From Rebecca billardiae RCC1528 (lineage: Eukaryota; Haptophyta), in assembly GCA_965240325.2 (NCBI GenBank), contig OZ251246.1:558001-622000 (forward strand): a stretch of 64,000 bases of DNA, given 5' to 3'. The notes beneath the pieces were generated by a model that ran no database searches, was not told the origin of the DNA, and saw nothing but the letters and a program-made list of their open reading frames with translations. A program made the translations under genes and the position numbers. Positions 1 through 10,799 of the stretch are shown here, piece by piece (position 1 is the first letter of the stretch; every line of letters begins with the position of its first letter).

Positions 1-140
1 CGGTCTCGATCTCATGAGTTAGCGGGCCCGGACCAGCCGGAGCGGGGCGGCGGATAGCCGGACACTTTACCAGGTGGCGTCCGGAATGAAATCGGTCCGG
101 GAGCCCTGTCCGCGTAGCCAAGGCGTGCTGCTCGGGAGCG

Positions 141-1720
141 ATGTCGCACCGGTGCGTACCCGCGACGCGTGGACTCGCGCGGGCGCGGAGGGCCGCGTCG
201 CCGACGGAGCCCGCGCTGATCCGAGCCTTGCACGGGCTGCGCCGTGACCCGCTCCCCCCCACCCCTCCCGCGCGCAGCAAGTTCGAGCACCCGCGCTGCG
301 GATCGCTCGGCTTCCTGCCGAAGAAGCGCGCGCGCCGGCAGCGCGGCCGCATCAAGAAGTTCCCGAAGGATGACTCGGCGAAGCCGCCGCACCTGACGGC
401 GTTCCTGGGGTACAAGGCGGGCATGACGCACATCATGCGCGAGGTCGACAAGCCGGGCTCGAAGCTCCACAAGAAGGAGGTCGTCGAGGCCGTCTCGATC
501 ATCGAGACGCCGCCGATGGTGGTCGTCGGCCTCGTCGGCTACGTGCGCACCGCGCAGGGCCTGCGCTGCCTCACGACGGTGTGGGCGCAGCACCTCTCGG
601 AGGAGTGCAAGCGGCGCTTCTACAAGAACTGGTACCAGGCCAAGAAGAAGGCCTTCACCAAGTACGCCAAGAAGGCGGCGGAGGACCCGAAGGTGCGGCG
701 CGCGCGCGCGACGGCGCGCACCGCCGCCGCCGCGGCGACGCCTCGCGCTGCCCTGCGCCGCGGCGACCGCCGCCGCGTTGGGGCGCGCTCGGTTCTGACG
801 CGTGTCGCGCCGCTTGCCCCCGCGCGCCGCGCGCCGTGCCGCAGATCATGGAGACCGAGCTCGAGCGCATCCGCAACTACTGCGAGGTCGTGCGCGTGAT
901 CACGCACACGCAGATCCGCAAGGTGAAGCTGCAGCAGAAGAAGGCGCACATCGCGGAGATCCAGGTGAACGGCGGCTCGGTGGCGGACAAGGTGGACTTC
1001 GGCGTGAAGCTGCTCGAGAAGTCGGTGCCGGTGGACTCGGTCTTCGCGCAGGTGCGTGCCGCCGCGCGGAGCGCGCGCCGCGCCGCTGCCGCGCGGCGCG
1101 CGCCAACGCGCACCAACGCGCATGTGAGACTCTCACCCCTGCCCGCCCCGCCGCGCGCCCGCACCGCTCGTCCGCTCGGCGCGCAGAACGAGATGATCGA
1201 CGTGATCGGCGTCTCGAAGGGCCACGGCTTCGAGGGCGTGGTCACGCGCTGGGGCGTCACGCGCCTCCCGCGCAAGACGCACCGCGGGCTGCGCAAGGTG
1301 GCGTGCATCGGCGCGTGGCACCCGGCCAAGGTGCAGTGGTCGGTCGCGCGCGCCGGCCAGCACGGCTACCACCACCGCACCGAGCTGAACAAGAAGGTGT
1401 ACCGCATCGGCAAGAGCGACGACCCGAACAACGCGACGACCGACTTCGACCTGACCGAGAAGTCGATCACGCCCGTCGGCGCCTTCCCGCACTACGGTCA
1501 GGTCAACGAGGACTTCGTCATGGTGAAGGGGTGCGTCGTCGGCCCGCGCAAGCGCGTGCTCACGCTGCGCAAGTCGCTGCTCGAGCAGACCTCGCGCGCG
1601 GCGCTCGAGGAGGTCAAGCTCAAGTTCATCGACACCTCGTCCAAGTTTGGGCACGGGCGCTTCCAGACGATCGACGAGAAGACCAAGTTCATGGGCATGC
1701 GCAAGCGCAAGATCGCCTAA
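141..1720 (+). CDS. RPL3: 60S ribosomal protein L3, four exons
   Basis: Core protein of the large cytosolic ribosomal subunit near the peptidyl-transferase centre. I assemble exons 141-151, 278-692, 845-1051 and 1187-1720, giving 388 residues, the usual eukaryotic L3 length. The first exon is only 11 nt and encodes MSH plus two bases of Arg; splicing to 278 restores the family start MSHRKFEHPR followed by [10 protein letters not shown]. Further hallmarks are [53 protein letters not shown] and the basic C-terminus GMRKRKIA. All three introns (126, 152, 135 nt) start GTGCG and end in AG, and splice phases agree. The start is fixed by the tiny first exon, which a plain ORF scan misses. It has no operon-like neighbours. 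Identification is very secure; only the UTRs are unknown. Confidence 0.97.
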
Positions 1721-3617
1721 GCGGTTGCCAGGCCCGACCCCGCCCGGTCTGCGGCCATGCGAGCCGCCACGCCGCCGCCACGCACGGGGCCCGCCCGTGG
1801 GCGTCTCAGTGATCTCAGTCTGGCACGGGCGGCTCCGGACCCGGCGGCACCCGCGCGGCGTGAGTTGCGAGTCCGCGCTGGGCTGCCCCGACGTAAATAG
1901 CCGCCTGTCACCAATTAACTATTAAGAACTATATTTATAATAAATTAATATACTTTTTAAAAAAGACAATTATGATTCTCGGACTTGCCGCGAGAGTGAA
2001 TGAGCTGTAATTTAAGGCTATCATCCGGTCGTAATTATTCGTATAAATTATTCCGGGCCGGCCCGCCGGGGCCCGGGCCATGCGAGCCGCGCAGCGCGGC
2101 AGGTGGATCGCGGGCAGCAGCTCAAGGCCGCGCTCAAGCAATAATCCGATCGCGGTGCAGTGGGCCATGCTCTCACTGCCCACCAACGCCGACTTCGTCA
2201 CAGTTCGTGTCGACGATCCGCAGGGCAGAGGGCTTTCGGGCACTGCCGCCGGCCCGTCATTATGACGATTCATGAGTCGTCGGTAATGATGACTGAGTCT
2301 GATGTGTGATGGGCACGGCCACGGCCACGGGCTGGCAGCGCCGGCGGGGCTGGGCACCGCCCCCGGCCTGACCCCGGCACTCCCGCGGCCGCGGCCGCGG
2401 CCGCGGCCGCGGGCGCCCGCGGTCACCGCCACCGGGTCCGGCCTCCGGGTTGGGGAGTACACCGTATACTGATACACTCACTGATACAGAAATCAGAATA
2501 CTGGCTACGTGACCCATGGAGTTACGATCTATGCTCGACGCGACTGCGCCTAGTGCCTCAGGGGCTATCGCCTATCGGACGGCGTGCTGCGCCTCTACGA
2601 CCGCCGCGTGCGTGACGCAGAGAAGTGCACCGCCAAAAATGGCCAACCATCTCACGCATGGTGAAGCTCACCCTGCCAGGGGCAGGTGGCGCGTGTCTTC
2701 AGACTTCAGAGTGAATCAGACGCATTAACTGTGGCTCCATGACCATGGACTATGGACTTAATCGGGAGGGCGGCCGTGACGCGGATGCAGGCCCTGCTTC
2801 TCCACAGGGAACCACCGCCGGTGGCAGCCGGCGGCGCAAGAGAGGTCGGGTGGCGCGCCTACTCGTGCTCCCCCGCTGACCGCCCAGCGCGCAGCGCGCA
2901 AGCCGGCCCCGCCGGTGCGCCCGCCCGCCGTGCAGGGCATGGACGCTGACTGGTGCCGCAGGCGGAACGACGAGCCGAGCAGCACAAATCAGAAGCGGAA
3001 GAAGAAAGCCCCGGCGTGGGAAGCGCGGGCAACGGCGCGACGCCGACGGCCGACGGATTCGTTCTCCATCGAGCCGTCGCTCCTCGGCGAGCCGCGCCAT
3101 CAAGGAACGCCAGGCGACAAGGCGGCTTGGCGGCTTGGCGGCCCGTTCGTTGTCGAATGTCGGCGACCGACACTACCACCAACTACTTTTCATATATATA
3201 TGTCGTTACTAGGGATAGTGGATATGATGCGATAGATGATGTAGATGAATCAGGAGTGGAACGTCAAACTGCGCCGCTTGATGAATGACTGACCCGTCGT
3301 AATCACATCAGGCTGCGCGGTTGCCGGTTGCTCATCAGTCTCAGCGGTCAGGCGAACCCCCTTGGTCAGGCCTGCCGCGCGCACGGAAGGGATCAAAGGA
3401 CTTCGTCGGTTATCAGGCTGATTTCAGGCCCTTGGCGGGCCTTGCCGTGAGGCAATCATACTGAGGGCATTTGATGGCCCTGTCCTTGACTGTACTTCGC
3501 GGGTGGGCCAACTGGTAGTTGGTTAGGTGGACCCTCTACTCGTAGTAATCAGTGGTTCGTCAGCAGAACCTGGATCGCAAAAAGCACTCTTTGCTCGGCC
3601 CGAACCCGCGCCACAAC
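1721..3617. other. Intergenic region
   Basis: No convincing gene. An AT-rich island at about 1915-1990, with runs of T then A, follows the RPL3 stop by ~200 bp and may hold its 3' end signals. A short (GGCCGC)n run lies near 2389-2412. Frames of up to ~180 codons are open on both strands, but they are Arg/Pro/Ala-rich and resemble nothing I know. Confidence 0.5.
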
Positions 3618-6600
3618 ATGGTCCACGCGCCACGAGAACCCCTCAGGCGGACGGCGATCGGGCCGGAAGCCGGCGAGGCCGACGTGGAGGCCGGATCCAC
3701 GCTGGACGACGACGACACGCTCCTGAGCCCGCGCTTCACCCGCCTCGTCGAGCTCAGCGACGCTGCGCTCGAGGAGGCGTTTGTGGCGCAGATCGGGCTG
3801 CCTGTGCTCTACTGGCGCGTGCGCATGGTGTTCGTGCTGCTCTTCGCAGGCTCGTTGCTCACGTTGGTGGCCCGCGTGGCCACGGGCACCGCCACGCCGC
3901 AGGACATGCTCGTTCGCGGCGCGTGGGCGGCCGCAGCCGTGGGCGGGATGAGCGTGGTCGTGTGCGCCAAGCGAGCGCTGCGCCGGCCGCATGCGTTTAT
4001 TGAGGCGCTGGTGTCGGTGATGATGGGCGTGCTGATGGCCGTCCTCATCGGCAGGGCGAGCGTTGGCGCCGACGCCGACCTGTCCACCCCCGCCGAGCTC
4101 TTCGTCCGCGTGCAGGCCATGGGCGTGTTTGGCGTGTCGGCGCTGCACGTGCGCGTGCGCGCTCTGCTGCCGCTCACCGCCGTCTACGGCGCGGCGAGCG
4201 CAGGGTATTTCGTCTCGCGCGCGGTGGCGGGCGAGCCGACGGACACGACCGTCGTCGTCATCGCCACGATCGGCATCGGGCTCACCGCCCTGCTCGGCGT
4301 GCAGCAGGCGCGCCACGCGCGGCGCGCGTTTGCGTCGGCCGCGCTCACGCGCGCGCTGAGCGCGCAGCGCGCGCGCGAGCAGCGCGCGGCGCAGGAGCAG
4401 GAGCTGGCGCTCTCGTCGGCGCAGGCGGCGAAGGTGGCGCGCGCGCGGCTCACGCGGATGGTGATGCACGACCTCCGCTCGCCGCTCCTCTCCGTCTCCA
4501 ACATCGTCGACGCGCTCGAGGACACTGCCGACGTCGCGCCGGCGACCGCGCTCGCCGACCCGTCGGTTGCTGAGCACCTCGCCTCCATGCGCGTTTGCTC
4601 CGAGCTGATGCAGGGGATCGTGCGCGCCGCCAGCGCCGCGCGGCCGCGCGACGCCGCCGCGCGCACCGCCCCGCGCGGCGCGCGCGCACCGCAGCTCACC
4701 GCCGCGCCGTCGGCTGCCGCGCGCACGCGCCGCGCCGCGCCCGCGCCGCCGCACGCTCGCGCCGCGCCGCGCTCGCGCCGCCTCGTCCGCCGCCTCGCTC
4801 TCTCGCGCACCAGGTGTCGGGCATGCTGGACTTTGAGCGGCTCGACTCCGGGCGGCTCGTGCTCAGCCCGCAGCCCGTCTCCGTCGCGCGCCTCCTCGAG
4901 AGCGTGCGGCGCACCTTCGCGGGCGCGGCGGCCGCGCACGGTGTGGCGCTCCGCCTTGCGCCGCCCTCCGCGCGTCTGGCTGCCGTGCGCGTGCTCGCGG
5001 ACGAGGGCTGGCTTCAGCAGGCGCTCAACGCCGGCGTGTCCAACGCGCTCAAGTTCACAGAGCGCGGCGGCAGTGTGAGCATCGACGCGCGCGTGGTGGA
5101 CGACGAGCCGGACGGCAGGGTGCACAAGCCGCAGCCGCCGCCGTCGCCGCAGCCGCAGCAGCCGCAGCCGCAGCCGCCGCTGCAGCGGCCGCCGCATCCG
5201 CAGCTGAAGCATCCGCGGCAGCTTCCGCCGCAGCCGCAGCCGCAGCCGTCGCCGCAGCCGCAGCCGCAGCCGCTGCCGCTGCCGCCGCAGCCGCAGCCGC
5301 AGCCGCGTAGCCCCGCCAGCACGAGCTCCTGGGCGGCCGCCGTCGACCCTCGCGTGGTGCTTCCCAGCCTGCTGCCCGCCGCCGCCGCGGGCGGCGGCGC
5401 GGCGGACGGCGGCGCGGCGGACGGCGGCGCGGCGGACGGCGGCGCGGCGGACGGCAAGGTGGCTGGCGCGGGTGCACGCGCCGGCGGCGCCGCGCACGCG
5501 GCGCGCGCGCCGCCCGCCGCCGACGCCGCCCTCGCCGCGCCGGTGGTGCGCCTCGCAATCGACGTGGTCGACACGGGCATCGGCCTGACGGCTGAGGAGC
5601 TCGCGGCGACTGGCGAGGGCTCGGAGCCCTTCCAGAGAGTCGGCCTCGGCCAACTTAACGGCGCGGGCGGCTCCGGCCTCGGGCTTGCGATCGCGCGGCA
5701 CGTGCTGCAGCTGCACGGGCCCGGCTGCTCGCTGCGCCTCCACAGCGACGGCGTCGGCCGCGGAACCACCTTCTCGCTCACGCTCGCCCTGCCCGCCGTG
5801 CCACCCGAGGCCTCCGCCGAGGCAGGCAACGACGACGACCGCCGCGGCTCGGCGGCGCCGCCGACCGCGCCGCCGCCCGCGCCGCTGGCGCGCAACGCCG
5901 AGCAGTCGGCGCCGGCGTCGCCGCCCGCGCCCGTGCGGACGCACGTCGTCAGCGGTCCGCCCGGCGGCCGCGCCGCCGCTGGTGCCGAGTCGCCGCTGCC
6001 CACCGCCGCCGACGCGCCGCCCAGCACTGTGCCGTCGCCCTCGCTCGCAGATGTCGTGCGCGCCTCCGCGGCTGCGGCGCAGCAGGTCTCATCGGGGAAC
6101 TACACATGTGCTCACATCAACACGTACGGGACGGCTGGCGGCGTGGCGTTGGGCGCGGCGGGCGGCGGCGGCGTGCGCGCGCTGGCGCGGGACGACGCCC
6201 CCGGCGTGCGCGGCGGCAGCGCGCTCGGCGGCAGCGCGCGCGGCGAGGGCGGCCCAGCTGACGGCCGTGCGCGCGCCCTGCGTCTGCTACACGTCGAGGT
6301 GGGTGGCGCACGCCGCGTAACCGCCGCGTAACCGCCGCGCACCGCCGCGCACCGCCGCGCACCGCCGTGCGCGTGCCCACGCCCCACCCACCCCCGCCGG
6401 GCTCTGCCGCGCGCAGGACGACCGCGTGCTGCGGCGCACCCTCGAGGTCAAGCTGCGCCGGCTGCATGTATCCTATACTTACGCCGAGCACGGCGCCGAG
6501 GGCGTGAAGCGCGCGCTCGACGCGCCGCACGCGTTCGACGTGGTCCTGATGGACAATCAGATGTCAGCGCGCGCGCGCCGGGCGCACTGCGCCGCCCAGC

Positions 6601-6944
6601 GCTGCGCCGCGCCGCCGCGCTCTCACGCCCCGCGTCGCGCCAACGCGCGCCCTCCGGTGCCGTGCGCGCCGGCACGCAGGCCGCACATGACGGGCACGGC
6701 CGCGACGCGCCGGCTGCGCGAGCGCGGGTACCAGGGGCGGATCGTCGGCCTCACGGGCGACCCGGTGGGCTGCCCCGAGCGAGACGAGTTCGAGGCGGCC
6801 GGGCTCGACGCGTGCCTCGACAAGAGCACGCTCGGCATGGCGAGTGTCATCGGCCTCGTGCAGCGCTGCGCCGCCGAGCTGGAAGCAGGCGCGCAGCCCG
6901 TGAGCTCCGAGCTCCGGTCCTGCAGGTCAGACCATCGCATATGA
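3618..6944 (+). CDS. Membrane hybrid histidine kinase with receiver domain, four exons
   Basis: Two-component phosphorelay sensor, likely in a cell or organelle membrane. Exons 3618-4619, 4814-6298, 6417-6562 and 6680-6944 give 965 residues. There are about six transmembrane segments between residues ~70 and 230, then a helical linker and a dimerisation/phosphoacceptor box HDLRSPL with His at ~284. The ATPase domain has N-box NALKF (~411), G1 DTGIGL (~587) and G2 GSGLGLAI. The C-terminal receiver begins VEDD, has acceptor Asp in VVLMDNQMP (rebuilt exactly across intron 3) and Lys in CLDKS. All residues needed for kinase and receiver activity are visible. Oddity: ~175 residues separate the N-box from G1 because of a Pro-Gln tract (5131-5310) and a four-fold GGAAD repeat (5391-5455). 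The start is the first ATG of the frame; an upstream in-frame GTG at 3552 is unlikely. The stimulus is unknown. Confidence 0.9.
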
Positions 6945-8875
6945 TTATGAGCTGATGAGCTTGTACAGTGCCGTGCACTGGCCAGCACTGGGGCGATAGG
7001 CTGTCGTGATGATGCGACGATATATGTACCGCCGGACGGCGCTCGGCTACTAGTAATAAGCACCGGACCGTTGCCTAACGGATATGCGCAGCTCCGAGTG
7101 AGTCAGTGATATTATTAATTATATTCTGATTCATTTTCCGCCGCCGATTAATATTATATATATATTTATTTCGATCGTCGCGGCACGCAGCGGTCTGAGC
7201 GGCAGCGCGGCAGCGCCGAGCCGGCGAGCCGCGGCAGCCGCCGCCGCCGCCGCGGGCCGAGCCCGAGACGCGCCGAACTGCTCGTACGACTGACGATGAT
7301 GATGATGAGTCAGTCGTCAGTGCCTCGAGAGTGACGACGTCTGACGAGAGTCGACTGAGTCGTATCGAGTGACAGTGAGACCGTGTGAGTGACCGTTGAC
7401 TGCTGATGACTGTGAGTGTGACTCCGAGCACCAGAGTGATCACCATCGACAGACTGAGCCGTCTAGCGGATCACCGATCAGTGATGGCGACCGCGCGTCC
7501 GCGCGAGTACTCTACTGTCTCTTTCAGTAGTGAACCCGCCGAGTCTCGGCGTGATGACTCAGCCTGACAGTGACACGCATGCCCATGCGGGCCCGGGCCC
7601 GGTGGCGGTACGGATCATACGGTCACCGCGCGCCGCTACCGGACCCGGGACGTACGGTCGAACGGTGGGCGCCACTCGCCCACTGCCCGTACCCGCCGAC
7701 TGGGGTCTGGGCGGCGTTACGGTGGCCCGCGGCCGCCGCGTGCCGTACTCGCTGGAACCACGACTCCGGGTCACTCCGCCGCTCGCCGTGCCGTCGCGGG
7801 CGTGCCGTCGGCAGCGCCCGGCGCTTCGCTGCAGGTGATGACGGACTGTCCGCGGAAGCCTAGTCTGAGTGCCTGAGTGGGGCTGCGCATTAACAGTCGT
7901 CACGGTTGCTGATCAGTAGTACCTAGACCGTCCTACGACGTCCCGCCGAATGCGGCGCGCAGTGTCTGCTGACCACGCTGTCCACGGCGCGCACCGCCAC
8001 GCGCAGCTGCCCGGCGGTTGATGAGACTTTTCCATGCTAATAGTACGGCCAGCCACCAGCGCCTGCAAGCGGACGCGAATCATCGAATCATCTATCGTGG
8101 CGGCCGGACGGGGCACCGTCGTGGCTGGGGCGGTGCAGCCAGCTCTTCGCGACTCAGGCGCCGCGCTGGGCAAAGGGCATCGTCTAGGATCATGCCATGC
8201 GCTCATACATCGGCCTTCGTTCGGATCAAGGAAGTGACACCGCCAGGCCTCACTGCTTGGGAAGACCGCGTGCTGTCCACGCTTGCTGGCTCTCTCCAAT
8301 GCTCGTTCTCGTCCCGAGCAGCTCATGCTGTCACCTCAGCACCACGCGGATCATCGTTTGCCCGCCCGCCCACCTCCAGAGCTGAGTGAACTTGGCAGTC
8401 ACATGCGTGCGTGATGCGCCTCGGTGATGGCACTCACGACCGCTAGCGAGTCGGGACTCCACCGCTCCACAGAGCCGAATTCGTTGTCGAACCTGATCCG
8501 TCGTGATTCAAGCAAAGGACCATCATCATTTGATGGTCCTTTGATTATTCAAGTCACTTTGCTCGGGCAAGCCTGAAACCATACAAGAGAAGCTGAACTA
8601 CCTATTGAACTGGGACGATCAAAAACGATGACGAATAGGACCACTTTTGCACCTGTCCCAGCGAGCCTATCTAGGTTGGTGAGTACTGCCGAGATGTGGA
8701 GCTCGGCTCGTCAACCACTCAGAAACGACGAAGCGGCCGTGGGATTTGGTGGGATTCGTCGCCTTCTTTGCGCCCGAACGGGGCGGGCCTGAAGTAATAA
8801 TTGCCATTGAGTTGGTGGTTGAGTGGGTCATCCCAGCCAGTCGTCGCAAAAGGGGCACCTGTCATCCGGTTTGTC
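6945..8875. other. Intergenic region with a small hairpin
   Basis: No gene that I can support. The stretch alternates AT-rich islands (7100-7170) with GC-rich and TGACT/AGTCA-rich low-complexity DNA (7270-7450). A perfect 12-bp stem with a 5-nt loop lies at 8514-8542; its role is unknown. Short open frames (for example 8018-8389) have no recognisable features. Confidence 0.5.
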
Positions 8876-9460
8876 ATGCTGGCCACGTCCACCCGCCGCG
8901 CGCTCTCGCGACTCGCTGGGACCCACAAGCACCCGACGGCGACCGTCCCGCACGCCTTCCCGCGCACGGAGACGGCCATCCCTCCGACCGTCACCCTCAA
9001 GGAGCTGCGGCAGCGCCGCGCTCGTGCCGTTCCGGATGACTACATCATGCCGTGGCCCTCCTCGGCGCCGGTCGTGCGCGCGCGCCCGTCGGTGAGCGCG
9101 GACTACTCCATCGATGTGCACCCGTCCTCGGCCCCAACACGGCCGAGGCGATGCGTCGACGCGGACTACGACTTCCCCGCCGAGCTGCTCAACCTCGCCC
9201 CGCCGAAGCCCGTCGTGCGCGCCTCGCGGCACCCGGCGGCGACGGCAGTTGGCGTGGAGGAGGCGGCTGCGTGGCCAGTGTCCCCATCGGCGGAGGCGCG
9301 GGCCGTCGACGCCGACTACGTGTACGACTGGCCATCATCCCTCGCGATGCGTGCCCCCCGCGCGCGCATCACCGACGAGAGCTACATCTACGAGTGGCCG
9401 TCGTCGGCGCCGAAGCTGTCCAAGCCGAGCCCGGCACATGTGATGAACTGGGGAGCCTGA
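8876..9460 (+). CDS. Organelle-targeted protein with DY/WPSSAP repeats
   Basis: Single-exon 194-residue protein that I do not recognise. The N-terminus MLATSTRRALSRLAGTHKH is rich in Arg, Ser and Thr without acids, as in a mitochondrial or plastid transit peptide. The rest holds five imperfect repeats centred on Asp-Tyr plus an aromatic and a Trp-Pro-Ser-Ser core: DDYIMPWPSSAP, DYSIDVHPSSAP, DYDFPAELLNLAPP, DYVYDWPSSLA and ESYIYEWPSSAP. Spacing is about 20-40 residues. The ATG at 8876 is chosen over the in-frame GTG/ATG region upstream because it starts the presequence. Repeats of short aromatic motifs usually act as docking motifs for a partner; that is inference. A real gene is supported by the repeats and codon bias, but no homologue is known to me. 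Confidence 0.6.
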   Translation: MLATSTRRALSRLAGTHKHPTATVPHAFPRTETAIPPTVTLKELRQRRARAVPDDYIMPWPSSAPVVRARPSVSADYSIDVHPSSAPTRPRRCVDADYDFPAELLNLAPPKPVVRASRHPAATAVGVEEAAAWPVSPSAEARAVDADYVYDWPSSLAMRAPRARITDESYIYEWPSSAPKLSKPSPAHVMNWGA

Positions 9461-9774
9461 GTCTCCACGGAGTCTCGAAAAGGTCCCGATTCACTCTTGC
9501 CAATGTGAGTGCCAAGTCACCCTTTTGTCTACTACCTGCCGCAGCGCTCGGCTCTCGCGGTGCCACGGTGTCATGCGGGCTACTCTCCCTGCGTGGCTTG
9601 GCTCGGATGGCGGCGGCGCGGGCCGCGGCTCCGGCGCGCCGCGCGCGCGGCGCCGCCGTGACGCAGCAAGCCAGCATAACGCCGCCGCGAGCCGAACTCA
9701 TAATCCGCCTTAGGAGGAACCGTCCGCGACGACCGGGGCCGGCCTCGTCTGATGAAAACCGCGAACCGTGTTGA

Positions 9775-9856
9775 TAATAATAAGAGACGCACACAGCTCT
9801 GAGCTCAGGCAGGCGTGAGATCCGGACGCCCGCGCCAACTGTCACCGCGGCGCCCA
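9775..9856 (-). repeat. R1 dispersed repeat, reverse copy
   Basis: Reverse-complement copy of the 3' part of a repeat seen eight times in the window. Its shared end reads GCCTGCCTGAGCTGTGTGCG followed by TCTCTTATTCTTAGTAAACT. It abuts the left end of the foldback element. Confidence 0.6.
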
Positions 9857-9868
9857 TGCAGCATGCTG

Positions 9869-10458
9869 CCATGCCAGCCAGGTTTGGCGTTTGCCACTGG
9901 CGACTGCACACGGCAACAGGGCGTTTGCGCCCTGTTGTCGTGTGCACACTGGGGCGCAAAAGGGGTCACCCTCAGGGGGTTTCGCACTGCTGTTGCCGTG
10001 TGCACCGGCCCGCTGTGGCCGTGCACACGGCAACAGGGCGCAAACGGCCCTGTTGCCGTGTGCAGGCGTGCATGGCTTGCGATGGCAGCCAGCCGTCAGC
10101 AGGGCGCCACGCCCACTGTTCGTTGGTAGGCTGGCCCGATGGCGTCGCGGAGCTCACGCGTACGGGGGAGGAGGGCATCGACGAGGAGACGACCAAGGGC
10201 GAGAAGCAGCAGGGGGCACGCAGCACGGGGCTCGGAGCATGCCGCGAGCACGCGTGCCTCCACACCGTCGCACATCAACCTTGCTCGTAGCTGTGCGCTG
10301 TGCTGCCACTCATCTCACCATCGCCCATGCTACGGGCGCGGCCGGGTGGTGGGCATCTACCTGTCGGCGCAGCACTGGCACCGGTGGTCGCCAGACACTC
10401 CTCGACTTGCTCTGCGCGTCACAGCAAGGAGACGGCAGCGGCACAGCTGCGTGAGCAC
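9869..10458 (+). repeat. Left terminal inverted arm of foldback element
   Basis: Matches the reverse complement of 16645-17236 over ~590 bp with only a few differences, such as one extra G in a CAACAGGG run. It contains several copies, in both orientations, of a motif CACACGGCAACAGGGC. They pair into short hairpins at ~9905-9947 and ~10020-10065. Confidence 0.85.
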
Positions 10459-10799
10459 ATGAGGTCCTACTACTCTAGTAGTACTCGGCGAGGCAGTACA
10501 GGCATGGACTGCACTCCAGGTGCATGCGAGCTACTGGCATACTCCCCTACTCAGACCGCAGGACCATCAATGCCGTGCTGCTTCGGATACACGAGCGCAG
10601 CGCTGCTGGTAACAGCGGCGCTGTTGATGCTGCAGCAGCAGTACGTACAGTATCATGACGGGCGGCAGCAGTTGCTCCAACTAACAGCTCGGTGTTGCTC
10701 GCTTGAACGGCCTGGGCAATGGCGCGCCAAACGCAGCGACCTGGCCCATCGCGCCCGCCGCGATGGGGTCGCTGGCACCTGATGATGCTGCACCCGCGC

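Noticed and set aside
4184-5944. 586-codon minus-strand frame
   Set aside because: Antisense to the hybrid histidine kinase; it spans two of that gene's exons and the Pro-Gln repeat and is Arg/Ala-rich only.
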